DNA of 64,000 nt from Pogostemon cablin (GCA_023678885.1 CM042982.1:4402001-4466000), one strand, 5' to 3'; positions 47,940 to 59,825 are shown, counted from the first letter of the stretch. Notes: generated by a model from the sequence alone, not told the origin. Translations and numbers: made by a program.

Positions 47940-48200
47940 CTCCATCCGTTCTATAGAAGTTGACACACTTTCCTTTTTGGTTTGTCCCATTAAAGTTGAC
48001 ACATTTCTTTTTTAGTACATGAGACTCACTAAAAAACAATTAATTTATACTCATGGGGCCCATATACCACCTCTAATACAACTACCCACCATACATTAAA
48101 TATCATTTCTCTCACTTCACTTTACTTCACTTTACATTAAATTATTATACTCCTTAATCTCCGTACAAAAAAAATACCAACTTCTCCGGGACGGAGGAAG
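47940..48200. mobile_element. Stowaway-type MITE
   Basis: The ends CTCCATCCGTTCTATAGAAG and CTTCTCCGGGACGGAGGAAG are inverted repeats flanked by TA. The interior includes ATGGGGCCCATATACC and CATACATTAAATATC. Confidence 0.85.
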
Positions 48201-48458
48201 TATAATGTTGAGTGGATTTATTTATTTATTGAATAATAAATACAAAAGAAATTATAAAGATAATTCAAGATTGATTGAATTTGAGAATTTAAGTAAATAA
48301 TTTTTATGTATTCTTTGATTCCTTTTTTTAGTTGACTTTCTTGATCTTTTTAACTTTTTGAGTCGAATCTTCAGACGAAACTTGTCCGAGTTTTGATTTG
48401 GGATAAAATGGAAGTAGAGAAAGTCAAGGGGAAAATAAAAGCGGTGGTGAAGAGATAT

Positions 48459-48704
48459 TCTCTTGTGAGATGAGTCTACTCATTACTAAAGTATGCTTAT
48501 TGTATAGATAAAATATCTTATTTGTAGCTAAAGTATGTTAATAGTAAATAATATTATAACATGCTAAAATTATATTTTAATGCATAATCAAACATACTTT
48601 AACAATCATTATAGATACTTTATTTATACAATAAGCATATTTTAGTCATGGGTCGACCCGACCCACAAATAACCAATCTCACAGAAGAATTTGTCGTGAA
48701 TAAA
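48459..48704. mobile_element. GTGAGAC-family MITE
   Basis: Left TCTCTTGTGAGATGAGTCT and right AATCTCACAGAAGAATTTG are imperfect inverted repeats. The interior consists of inverted AAAGTATGCTTATTGTATAG / CAATAAGCATATTTTAGTC and TAGCTAAAGTATGTTAATAG motifs. Confidence 0.7.
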
Positions 48705-49330
48705 TTTTTGGCATTCTTTAATCTATTTATTTTTAATTTCTATGAATGAAATGTTATGTACTATTGTAAAAATTTTAGGGTTATTTTTGTGTGTGAGATT
48801 CCACTGATTAAAAAGGGAAGAACTAGTTTTGCATGTGATTATCTTAGAAGATGAGTTTCACAAGATTTTTTTTTCTTTTTAAGATATTCTAATTAAAAAA
48901 TGTATACTCTCAACAAGATCATGGGAATACAATCCAACTATATCTCATGATGGGAGTATAATAAATAGTCTGAACATATTTTAGTGGAATTAAAAGACAA
49001 TTATTACAATATTATTAGCATCTAAATGCCAACACATATAACAATCTTAGTATATCCTAAAAAAGAAAAAAACGTTGATTTTGCCCATGGTAATACTCAA
49101 ACAAGATTAAATATCATGTAAAACAATAAAGTTTCTACACTAAATATGGAATGACTTCAAAGTTTATTAAATTCAATGGAGATTTAATTGCTCAATCACT
49201 CATTGCGGTACACACTTCATGTTTAACTTTTTTAATTTAATTATCATACATTATGATAGGATGACGTTATGCACACGTCATACATAGAAATTAGGTATTG
49301 GAAAGAAAATGGATGTCACAAAATAAATAA

Positions 49331-49335
<5 letters not shown>

Positions 49336-49429
<94 letters not shown>
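49336..49429. repeat. (TA)n and (CA)n microsatellite
   Basis: About 84 bp of AT repeat followed by five CA units. Confidence 0.95.
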
Positions 49430-49440
49430 TTGAAACCGAT

Positions 49441-49692
49441 TTTTATGAGACGGATCGCCATTACTTAATTATGTTTATTATATAGGTAACGAATGTTTAT
49501 TTGTAGTTAAAATATGTTAATAATAAATAATATTATAACACCCTAAAATTATATTTTAATTTATCATTCATCATATTTTAAAAGACATATTTTAATAACT
49601 ATTAAGCATATTTTATCTGTATAATAGACATATTTTAACACGTCTCACAAACCGTCTCACATAAGTAACGTCTCACAAGAGATTTTGTCATC
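49441..49692. mobile_element. GTGAGAC-family MITE
   Basis: Left TTTTTATGAGACGGATCGCC and right CGTCTCACAAGAGATTTTG. The interior TTGTAGTTAAAATATGTTAA and CACGTCTCACAAACCGTCTC match the copies at 48459 and 56396. Confidence 0.7.
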
Positions 49693-50706
49693 AATTTTAC
49701 CATTTTGGGTGGCCAATCTAAATGTATTCATTTTCCATTTTTAGTAAAATATCCATACATATGGCCAAAAATTTTCTCTAATACAGCAATCCACTACACA
49801 TATAATAATAATATTCTTTAATCTACACATAAAAAGTAAACAGGTATATTTACAATGGTTGAAGGGAGTATATATTTTAATGCTCAGATTTCCAATATAT
49901 GCAAAGAATTGTGTGAGAACGTGAGACGTATTGACTTCCTTGAAATGAATAAGTAGTGATAATACTTTAAGAAAAAAGTACTTAATTGAAAAATGATAAT
50001 GGTACAATAAATTATTTTCTGAGCAAATTATAGTATAAATAAAAAGTGATACTTATATTTAAAAAAAAAATAATAGTAACATCTCTAATAAATAATAACA
50101 ATAATTAATTAAAAATATGTAAAATAGTTTGACCGTTTAACAATCTTACCAACAAAAAAAAAACTATCCATTTTATAAGAATGGGAATTATTGCCTACCC
50201 CATCTTATAAAGAAAGGAATTATGTAAATGTATAATGTCCTATAATTAGTCTCTTAACTCAATGATGAGAACAGTAGAAAATCACTACTCACTCAACTTT
50301 GTCATTGACAATTGAGACATTTTCTGCCGAATAAGATTATTGAGGTATTCTATACTTCTAAATCTTTATTTTTTCATAGTAAATAAAATAATAGTATTTA
50401 ATTAATGGGGTCTATCTAAATTTAATATATTTAGTATCTCGAGATCCCACATTCATTTTATCCGAACTTATTTACTAATAGATTGTTTATCACATTTCAA
50501 TAGAGAGATCAATTGGTTAGATACGTCCTCCTTATTAACATAGTTAATAACCATGAATTATTATTTTAAATAAATTTAAAAAAGAATTAATATTAAAAAA
50601 AATAAACATATGATAAACTTCATGCAGGTTTTTTTTTTTTTTTTAATTTACCTCAGTCTGATTCTTATTAATTTTGGAAGATTTCGTTTGCATGTAATAT
50701 CAAGTA

Positions 50707-50786
50707 CTCCCTCCGTTCCAAAATTTTTTGCACACTTCCTTTGTATTTACAAAGGAAGTGTGCAAAAAATTTTGGGACTGAGGAAG
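50707..50786. mobile_element. 80-bp near-perfect hairpin with Stowaway ends
   Basis: TA|CTCCCTCCGTTCCAAAATTT continues into TTTTGCACACTTCCTTTGTA, then returns as the inverted copy ending TTTTGGGACTGAGGAAG|TA. Only about three positions are unpaired over 39-bp arms. This is an internally deleted MITE that would give an almost perfect RNA hairpin. Confidence 0.85.
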
Positions 50787-50953
50787 TAATTTATAATTTT
50801 TAAAAATATTATTTAATTATTACAATGAACTTATTTAAACACATTTGAAAAAGTGGGATCATCCATCAAAAAAAAAAAAGGGATCTCCTTCAGAGGTCAA
50901 ATCACAAACTAGGCCCATTAAACTGTTTTACCGACTGGCCCAAACTTAACAGG

Positions 50954-50955
<2 letters not shown>

Positions 50956-51004
<49 letters not shown>
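50956..51004. repeat. (TAA)n microsatellite
   Basis: About 16 TAA units, followed by a short interrupted AAT/TAA block to about 51030. Confidence 0.95.
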
Positions 51005-51008
<4 letters not shown>

Positions 51009-51202
51009 CAATAATGATAATAATAATAATCGATTTAATTCATATGTTCAAAATTGAACAATATTTTATTTGAAAGAAAATGAGTGAACTATTTTATTTA
51101 ATTTTTTTTAATTTGTTACATTGTATCAACAAAGGGCTAGACCGCCCGGTTTCGCGTTAGCCATGGCCCATGGTCAAGGCCCAGTTCATTAAACTAAAAT
51201 TT

Positions 51203-51247
51203 ATCCCACATCGGAAATATTTGTTTTCTGTTTGGTGTTTATTAATT
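51203..51247 (+). promoter_or_regulatory. Plant snRNA promoter: USE and TATA box
   Basis: ATCCCACATCG at 51203-51213 matches the plant upstream sequence element (RTCCCACATCG). TTTATTAATT at 51238-51247 is a TATA-like box about 25 bp downstream, the spacing used by Pol III U6 promoters. GGCCCA motifs lie just upstream (51163 and 51177). The predicted start is the G at 51268. Confidence 0.75.
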
Positions 51248-51267
51248 GCAATGGGCATCATGTTTTT

Positions 51268-51334
51268 GTCCCTTAGGTACACACGTTAAATTTGGAACAT
51301 AAGGATGACACGCATGCTACGAGAAATGGTCCAA
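51268..51334 (+). pseudogene. U6 snRNA pseudogene with internal deletion
   Basis: It begins with GTCCCTT as U6 does, continues AAATTTGGAAC (U6: AAAATTGGAAC), then jumps to AAGGATGACACGCA and CGAGAAATGGTCCA, which are near-identical to the U6 3' half. About 29-30 nt between GGAAC and AAGGATG are missing, which removes the ACAGAGA box and the AGC triad. The 5' stem-loop has substitutions, and the usual terminal T-run is replaced by ATACTTAC. It therefore cannot be a working spliceosomal U6, although the promoter ahead of it is well preserved. Confidence 0.85.
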
Positions 51335-51523
51335 TACTTACATTCGCCAGTCAATAATTAAGAAAAATTATCAATGCATTTTATTAATAATGCAGTTAAA
51401 ATTTTTATATTTCGTCAATATAAAACATATTTTTTTGTAGTGATAATTATCATCACTTTGTGCATTCAATCTTAAGACACCAAGGTTGAGAGCTGGGACT
51501 GTTGTTCATGAAATTATGAGATA

Positions 51524-51785
51524 CTTCCTCAGTCCCAGGAAAGATGACACACTTTTTATTTTGGATTGTCCCACAAAAATTTGCACATTCCTAAAAAAGC
51601 AAAAAGTCAAACACAATCACCTTTCTCCATACACTTTATTTACAAAAAAATCATTCTTACCTAATACACATAATATACTTTATCATTTATTTATTACCAG
51701 AAAATACCATAATACCCCTAAAAGTCACTATTTTATTAATCTCCGTGTCAGGAAATGGGTGCAATCTTTCTTGGGACGGAGGGAG
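51524..51785. mobile_element. Stowaway-type MITE
   Basis: The ends CTTCCTCAGTCCCAGGAAAG and CTTTCTTGGGACGGAGGGAG are inverted repeats flanked by TA. The interior CTCCATACACTTTATTTAC matches the copies at 21339 and 30922. Confidence 0.85.
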
Positions 51786-52333
51786 TAGACAATATTTTCA
51801 AAGAATATTCAACGAGGATAGGTTTCAAGATGAGAAAGGTCAAACAATCTTAAGAGTAAACTGTACTATTACAATATAATAGAAAAATTAATTAATTTTA
51901 TAAAAATCAATAATTGTCATGTATAAGGAATAACAATTGTTATGACAAAAAATTGATGGAATTAATTTCACGAATTCTTTGTGTTATAACATACGTAGCA
52001 TTATAAAGGCCAGTAATAGAGTTGACTTGAATAAAAAAGAAAAAAAAAATCTATTCCAACTTTCAAATGGGTTATGATGTACATTAGATTTAATGTAGCG
52101 AAAACGAAATACACTGCAACATTGAATAATTTCGACATATCAATTTTATTATAAAAAATAGATGAATACATTGACGGGTAGATAGATATACAGTGGGAAT
52201 ATAATACACTTATCTATTAATGTAGATATACTTTTAAGTTCAGCATAATACTATTACTTAAACCCTACTTCTAAAATAGAATATAAAATAAAACACTAAA
52301 TTAAAATGGGTGATCTCATTTTGTACGGAGTTA

Positions 52334-52334
<1 letters not shown>

Positions 52335-52369
<35 letters not shown>
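52335..52369. repeat. (TA)n microsatellite
   Basis: A short run of about 34 bp of TA. Confidence 0.9.
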
Positions 52370-52372
<3 letters not shown>

Positions 52373-52439
52373 AATAACAAATTTTGTATTTATAATAAAA
52401 TAAACACAAAAGAATTACAATAATAATTCAAATGATTAA

Positions 52440-53180
52440 ACTTGATAATTTAGGAAACAATATCTATCTATCCTCTAATTCTTTTTTCGAACCAATTTGA
52501 ACTTTGAATTGTTGACTTGACCGCGTTGATGGTGTATGTTGAGTCGGATCTTCAGTTGAAGCTTGTCTGAACTCGGATTTGGGATTTGACCGCGTTGATG
52601 GTGTATGTTGACTTGACCGCGTTGATGGTGTATGTTGAGTCGGATCTTCAGTTGAAGCTTGTCTGAACTCGGATTTGGGATTTTATAATGTTAATCCAGA
52701 GGCGTCGAGCCTTTGTTTGGATAAAACGTACTTGATCCAAAGAAACACTCGATTTGGGGGGCTTAGCACCTTAATCCCGGGTCGTATGCCGTTCTTGGCG
52801 TGAAGAACACCGAAGAACTTAATTTATGAAGAACGCTTGATTTGGGGCTCCGCACCTTGATCTTGAGGAGCGTTGCTCGTGTTTCAATCTCTTCAGAGCG
52901 TTTTTGTCTTCAGGTCTTTTTAATGTGTCCCTGTAATGAATGGAGGAGATCTCCTTATATAGGTGAAGGATGAGGAGGTCTTTTTGACTTGGGAGTCCAG
53001 CTTTATTTAATTTAAACCCCCTTTTAATTTGTTGGGTTTTAAATTAATTATCAATTATTTATTAATCTATTTTAGGAATTAATTTATTAAATCCCCAAAA
53101 TAAAATATAATAAATTAAAATTGATATTTAATCAATAAAATCCACGTGTCACCATCTGATTGGACTGTGAATTTTAATTG

Positions 53181-53182
<2 letters not shown>
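52440..53182 (-). mobile_element. LTR-like fragment in minus orientation
   Basis: On the minus strand the order is GACACGTGGATTTTATTG, a TATA box in ACCTATATAAGGAG (near 52961-52954), a leader-like segment, then CTCGATTTGGGG-type repeats. This is the usual layout of a retrotransposon LTR promoter. At 52511-52606 and 52607-52683 a 96-bp unit starting GTTGACTTGACCGCGTTGAT is tandemly duplicated. No internal coding region adjoins it, so it may be a solo LTR or a remnant. LTR ends and target duplication were not identified. Confidence 0.45.

Positions 53183-53250
<68 letters not shown>
53183..53250. repeat. (TA)n microsatellite
   Basis: About 68 bp of uninterrupted TA at the edge of the LTR-like block. 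Confidence 0.95.
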
Positions 53251-53251
<1 letters not shown>

Positions 53252-55083
53252 TAATTGCGAATACGCTGTTATAAATAACATTTTAAAAGTATGAGGTGTC
53301 GCAATGTGGTTAATTGCCATATTTTTTTATTTTAATTTAATACCTGCCAGGGAGGGAGTAATTAATAAAATAAAATTTCAAGTTAGACCAAACGAAAATA
53401 ACTCTGCTATGTAAGCAAATAGTAAAACTCGGAGATCCACTGCCCCACACTCTCACTCTCTAGTTACACATTCTCCATCCCATTGACTTTTGATTATTTA
53501 TTTCACAAATAAATAAATTAATTAATTCAAAATAATTAATACAACATCATAATTAAAACTCCACGGTTTGTTACCCTAACCATAGTTGGTTTCCCAATTT
53601 TATAAAACTACGTTGCCTATTCTAGGATACATTATCAATATTCCTTCATCTACTCTATGTAAATACCTTTCTTTTTTTTTTTCCTTTTAATTTAGTTGGG
53701 ATGGAATTTCCCTTGTACACTACGTATTAATAAAATAATTTAAAAAAAAAACTTTCTTTCTTAGTCCTCTTCTTAAGTTAAAATGTTACTAAAAGATAAA
53801 TATAACTATATGTGTACTACTAGTACAAAACTCACGTAAATTATATAATTAAATAAAATATAATAAAATTAATATGTATTAATCAAAAGAAATTAAAAAA
53901 ATTATAAACTAATTAATAAAAAATTAAAAGAAAAAATTGATAGCAAAGAAAATATTATAAAATAAATTAATGATGTATATTTTAATCTAAAGAAATATAA
54001 ATAGATAAACTTAATTTACATATTAAAAAATTATCAAAATAAAAATTAATTTATAAAAGGGCGGGTCTTACGTGAGACTGTCTCACGTAAGACTGTTTTT
54101 CACTTCGTAAAAGTTATCACTTTCTGGCCATCTCAGGTAAGGACTTATGTGAGACAGTTTTACACAAGTCTTTGCCTTTATAAATAAGTTAACGATAAAT
54201 TATTAAAAAAGAAACATAAAAATTAAAAGAAGTAAAATTATTGATGAAGAAAAAATATTATAACGAATTCTAAGTATTATTAAAAAAATAAAAGTATATT
54301 TAATATATATTAATTTTTATTAAAAAAATTAAAACCAAATTAATCAAATAATTTGTATATTTGACTAATAAAAATATTATGATAAAATTGATATATATTA
54401 ATAAAATGAAAAAAAACTCACGTTCAATATATGTTAAAAAAATATTGTAACAAAATTAATTTATAAGACTTATAAAAAGAAAAAAAATTATCGTTCATGA
54501 AATAGTTTTAACAATTAATATATGTTTTAATCAAAAAAATATAATAAGAGATAAATTTAATATTCACACTAATAAAAATAAAAAATAAGTAATAAAAATT
54601 TTAAAAAATATAAAAAAAAATAATGAAATTAATAAAAAAAAATAAAATATTTATATTTAATCATTAATTCAAGAAATAAATTAAAAAAATTATATATTAA
54701 TAAACAAATTATTGTAAATCAATTTAAAGAAATAAGAAAAAAAACCATAACAAAATTAATTCAAAAAATGGTAAATTTGACAATTAAAAAATAACAAAAG
54801 ATATAGTATTTCATTTTCGTACTAAATGATAATTTTTTTTAGAAAATAGAATTAAAACAAAAAAAATTATAAAAGAACAAAAGAAATTAGTAAATTTTAA
54901 TTTTAATTAGTAATCTCTTATCTCTTAATCAAATAATAAATAATATAAATAATATTAAGTAAATATATAGGATCGAATGTTAAAGTAAATTTATGTATTT
55001 ATCTAAATTTTAATTTTAATTAGTAAATCTCTTTATCTCTTAATCAAATAATAAATAATATAAATAATATTGAATAAATACAC

Positions 55084-55086
<3 letters not shown>

Positions 55087-55155
<69 letters not shown>
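55087..55155. repeat. (TA)n microsatellite
   Basis: About 69 bp of uninterrupted TA. A TTTTAATTTTAATTAGTAA / TCTCTTAATCAAATAATAAA block just upstream (54895 and 55010) is also present twice. Confidence 0.95.
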
Positions 55156-55157
<2 letters not shown>

Positions 55158-56395
55158 CCCACTAAGTAAAATAAATTTATTAATTAAGATATGTTCAAAA
55201 AATAATAATTAAAGCTTAAGAATAATTAAAATTTATGTATATAATTGAGAATAATTTTAGATGAATAGTATAAAATGAATATAGTTAAAAAAAATGTGAA
55301 TTTATCCACTAAAGAAAATATTATAATAAAGTTAATAATATATATCTAATAAAAGAAATAATATAAAAAGAATTTAAAAAATATATATAACATTAAAGAA
55401 GAAAGTTAGAAATTTATGTATAAATTTAACTAAAAAAATTCAAAATCAATAAAAATAAATAAATTTAGGGATTTTCTGGGGTGCACCAGTGCACCTGAGG
55501 GTTATAGAGTAAAATACGGGTGTAGTGGATAGTTATTATATATTTTTTTAATTGTTTTATTTTATTTAATGATTAGGATTAATTAAAAATATAATCTAAC
55601 GGTTTTGATTATTAAGGTGCACCGGTGTGACTCATAAATTTATTATACATATTAATTAAAATAAATTAAAATATAAACTTAAAAGATAAATATATGAAAA
55701 GATCTAGTATATATTTGGTTGTTGAATAAAAAAAATATAAAGAAATTAACCTAGGTAATCAAAAGAAATTGAAAAAAAATAAAAAAAATATGAATTGGTC
55801 GATTTAAGAAAAAATCATACAAAAATCAATAATGTATTATTTGAAAGAAATAAAAAAATTTACAAATGCACACATAAATTTGACTAACAAAAAAATTTAA
55901 AATAAATAAATATAATAAATAAATGTGACCCGTTTACATATTAATCAAAAGAAATAAATGTATTAATAATGATAAATAAAATATAAAAGAAATAGAGAGT
56001 TTAAGGTTCAAATAAATGAAATTCATAAAAAATTTTGAGGGTTTCTTTTAAAAAAAATTCACAACGAACCAAAAAAAGGAAAAAATGAATAGCATAAAAA
56101 ATATTAAAATCAATATACATAATAAATAACATAACATAAATTAATATATACGCATTAATATAAACAAATAAATAAATTATTGTTTTAAAAAAATTAATTT
56201 TGTAAAAAAAATTAAGAGAAATTTATAAAGAATCAAAAGAAATAACCAAAAAATAACAAAAGAAAAAATAACTGTGAATTTATCGACTAAAGAAAATATT
56301 TTAATAAAATTAATAATAAAAAAAAATCACATACCATCAATTCTGTAAGATGGGGGAAAACCTTCAGAATAATCATTGTGTGTTTGAAGTGAGTA

Positions 56396-56658
56396 TTTTG
56401 TGAGATTCTCTTGTGAGACGGGTTATTTATGAGACGAGTCGACCCATCGTTAAAGTATGTTTATTGTAGATATAAAGTATGCTTATTTGTAGTTAAAGTA
56501 TGTCAATAATAAATTATATTATAACATGCTAAAATCATACTACTTTAATACATAATCCAGCCTACTTTAAAAGACATACTTTAACAATCATTAAACATAC
56601 TTTATCTAAATAATAGACATACTTTAACAAGTCTCACAAACCGTCTCACAAGAAAATT

Positions 56659-56664
<6 letters not shown>
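56396..56664. mobile_element. GTGAGAC-family MITE, best copy
   Basis: Left GATTCTCTTGTGAGACGGGT and right ACCGTCTCACAAGAAAATTT are inverted repeats. Next in are TTATGAGAC / GTCTCACAA and TTAAAGTATGT / ACATACTTTAA pairs, so most of the ~265 bp is inverted-repeat sequence. A (TA)n run follows at once (56664-56708). Confidence 0.8.
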
Positions 56665-56710
<46 letters not shown>

Positions 56711-56878
56711 TGTAGGGAAAATTAATTTTGATTTTGATAACATCATATTCAAATCTTAAAATAAATATATGTATGTAACTTCATTAAAATTAAAATTTAA
56801 ATAATAATTAATTTATGATCTACGCAAGATATATATGTATATATGAAAATATATCTCCTACTAAATAATATTAGTAAT

Positions 56879-59822
56879 AGTTGGAATTGTAAAACTCCAG
56901 GACACATAGCAAGGTATTGCAGAAAACCCAAGCAAGATGACAAGAAAGAAAATGAGAAAGTAAGGAAGAATGAAGAAACGAAAGATAATGATCGAGTGTC
57001 TGCTGCAACAGGTGATTTTCTTATCTTTCGTGATTATGAAGTTGTCAATCTTGCATGTCATGAGAGTAGTTGGGTGGTTGGTAGTGGTGCATCCGTACAT
57101 GCAATATCTCGTAGAGAGATGTTCACATCCTACATGTCAGGTGACTAAGAAAATATTAGGATGGGTGATGATGGCTTAGCTAAAGCCATTAGCGTTGGAG
57201 ATGCATGTTTGCGGACCAGTAATGGTGCTATACTAGTTTTGAGAAATGTGAAGTACGTGTCTGATCTTCGGTTGAACTTGATATCTGTTGGGAGACTTGA
57301 TGATGAAGGTTTCTGCAGTGTGTTCTTCGATGGTCAGTGGAAGCTTACAAGAGGTTCTTTAGTTGTTGCTAGAGGTCAAAAACATTCCTCATTGTTTTGA
57401 TGCAAGTAAAGCTACTTGATGGCTTTATTAATGTAGTTAAGAATAAGAGGATAGTTGAGTTATGGCACAGAAGACTCAGTCATACCAGTGAAAAGGGATT
57501 GAAGATTTTATAGAAGAGAAATCTCATTCTAGACTTGAAGAATGCATCTTTAAAGAAGTGCTCTCACTGTTTGGCGGGAAAGCAGACTCGAGTTGCTTTC
57601 AAGACCTCAACTCCTACCAGAGCATCAGGTATACTTGATTTAATTTATTCTGATGTTTGTGGTCCTATGAAAACAAGGACTCTTGGTGGTGCTTTATATT
57701 TTGTTACTTTTATAGATAATCACTCAAGAAAGACCTGGATCTACACGTTGAAGACGAAAGATCAGGTGCTCGATGCATTCAAGCAGTTTCATGTCTTAGC
57801 TAAGAGACAGACTGGGAAGAAGTTGAAATGCATCAGATCGGATAATGGAGGGGAATACATTGGACCTTTTGATGAGTTTGGTTACAGACTTTATGATCAC
57901 ATGGAGAAGAAGCTTGTCAGAAGTCGGGATGTTGTGTTTGTTGAGGATCAAACCATAAGAGATATTGAGAAGACGGATAACTCAGTTTCTACACATGGTG
58001 ATGACTTGATTGACTCGAAAATTATTCCTCACGGTCAAGGTCAAGTAGAAGCTGAAGAGGAGAATCAGGATCAGCCTGATTTTGGTAATGATGAGCATGT
58101 CGATCATCCTTTGCATGATGAAGAGGATATCGATCAGCCGCAACCACCTGAGGTTCAAGAACCGGAGGTCCAAGAACCATCTAGAAGAAGCAGTAGAGCT
58201 CGTGTACCTTCTAGGATGTATCCTCCTGATCAGTATGTGCTCTTGACCAATGTGGGAGAGCCTGAATACTATGGAGAAGCAGTTCATGGAGAACACATGA
58301 ATGAATGGTTGGAAGAAATGCAAGATGAGATGAAGTCCTTGCATGAAAATGACACATTTGATCTGATGAAACTACCAAAGGGGAAGCATACTTTGAAAAA
58401 CAAGTGGGTGTATAGGATAAAGAAGATAAGCACACCTCAAAGCCATGATTCAAAGCTAGATTGGTTGTTAAAGGTTTCAGTCAGAAAGAGGGAGTTGATT
58501 TTGAAGAAATTTTCTCTCCGGGTGTCAAAATTTCTTCCATTCGTTTTGTGGTTGGTTTGACTGCTAGCCTTGATTTGGAGATTGAGCAGATGGATGTAAA
58601 AACTGATTTTCTTCATGGTGAGCTAGATAAAGAGATTTACATGGTACAACCTGAAGGTTTCAAGGTGAAGGGAAAAGAAGACCATGTATGCAAACTGAAG
58701 AAAAGTCTCTACGATTTGAAGCAAACGCCTAAATTGTGGTATCAGAAATTTGAGTCAGTTATGGGGGAGCAAGGCTACCAGAAGACCATTTCTGATCATT
58801 GTGTGTTTGTTCAGAAGTTCTTGGATGATGATTTTATTATATTATTACTGTATGTTGATGATATATTGATTGTTGGCAGGAATGTCTCAAAAATTGACAG
58901 GTTGAAGAAACAGTTGAGCAAATCCTTTGCCATGAAGGATTTGGGGCCAGCAAAGAAAATCCTTGGTATTAACATCACCCGAGATAGAGCAAACAAGAAG
59001 TTGCACTTGTCACAAGAGAAATATGTTGAGAAAGTGCTTGAGAAATTCAATATGAGCAAAGCTAAAGTGGTTAGTTCTCCTCTTGCCACTCATTTTAAGC
59101 TTGGTGTTCATCATAGTCCTTCAACCGATGAAGAGAAGGAAGCAATGAGAAGAGTCCCATATGCTTCAGCTGTGGGAAGCTTGATGTATGCAATGGTGTG
59201 TACGAGGCCAGACATAGCTCATGCAGTTGGTGTTGTTTGCCATTATTTGTCTAATCTGGGAAAGGAGCATTGGAATGCTATGAAGTGGATAATGAGATAT
59301 CTACGAGGTACGTTTAGTTTGAGACTCACATTTGGAGGTGGAAAGCTCGAGTTAATTGGTTATACCGATTCAAATATGGGATCTGATGTGGACACTAGAA
59401 AGTCAATTTCTGCCTACCTAGTGACATTCGCAGGTGGCGCTGTGTCATGGCAATCAAGGTTGCAAAAGTGTGTTGCACTCTCCACAACAAAATCAGAGTA
59501 CATCGCTACAACGGAAGCATACAAAGAGGTGTTATGGTTCAAAAGGTTTATGGAGGAGACTGGATTGAAGCAACAGAGGTATGTAGTATTTAGTGATAGT
59601 CAGAGTGATATCCATCTCAACAAGAATACTGCATTTCATTCAAGATCGAAGCATATTCATGTGAGATATCATTGGATGAGGGATGTCATCAATGATAAGT
59701 TGCTTGAACTTGAAAAGATTCATACGAATGATAATGGTGCTGACATGATGACGAAGGCATTGTCTAAAGAAAAGCTCGAGGTATGTCGTATGATAGCCGG
59801 AATGGCTAGTCTCTCCACATAA
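56879..59822 (+). pseudogene. Ty1/copia (Tnt1/Tork-like) polyprotein, truncated and decayed
   Basis: In order: a GAG zinc knuckle lacking its first Cys (SWNCKTPGHIARYC); a protease with VGSGAS in place of the catalytic D-S-G-A-S; the pre-integrase block ELWHRRLSHTSEKGL; an integrase core (YSDVCGPM, then SDNGGEY) that jumps from PFDE directly to GYRLYDH, losing ~100 residues including the catalytic Glu; the connector SRRSSRARVPSRMYP; reverse transcriptase with intact YVDDILIVG; and RNase H (GYTDSNMGSD, ALSTTKSEYIA) ending at a stop at 59820. Breaks: stop at 57146, frameshift near 57395, stop at 57511, frameshift near 58420 and a TGA at about 58446. Everything 5' of the zinc knuckle, including the primer-binding site and 5' LTR, is missing. 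Identity to the Tnt1 group is judged from memory of its RT and RNase H. Confidence 0.92.
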
Positions 59823-59825
59823 TTG

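Larger units (their letters stand above)
40978..51202. other. AT-rich intergenic region, no gene recognised
   Basis: I find no protein gene. Contents I can name are listed separately: several Stowaway-type MITEs, GTGAGAC-family elements, (TA)n and (TAA)n tracts and a 26-nt G-run. A fragment at about 48240-48410 (TTGAGTCGAATCTTCAG, GATTTGGGAT) matches part of the LTR-like sequence at 52440-52690. Confidence 0.55.
51335..56395. other. AT-rich intergenic region, no gene recognised
   Basis: Very AT-rich, especially 53,700-56,330. It contains a MITE, an LTR-like block, (TA)n tracts, a small GTGAGAC/GTCTCAC palindromic piece at 54066-54165, and a ~160-bp block at 55478-55640 bounded by GGTGCACCAGTGCACC and AAGGTGCACCGGTG. 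No coding region is supported. Confidence 0.55.

Noticed and set aside
51335..51342. ATACTTAC, identical to the 5' end of U1 snRNA
   Set aside because: It is not followed by U1 sequence and sits at the wrong distance from the USE; the preceding bases are clearly U6.
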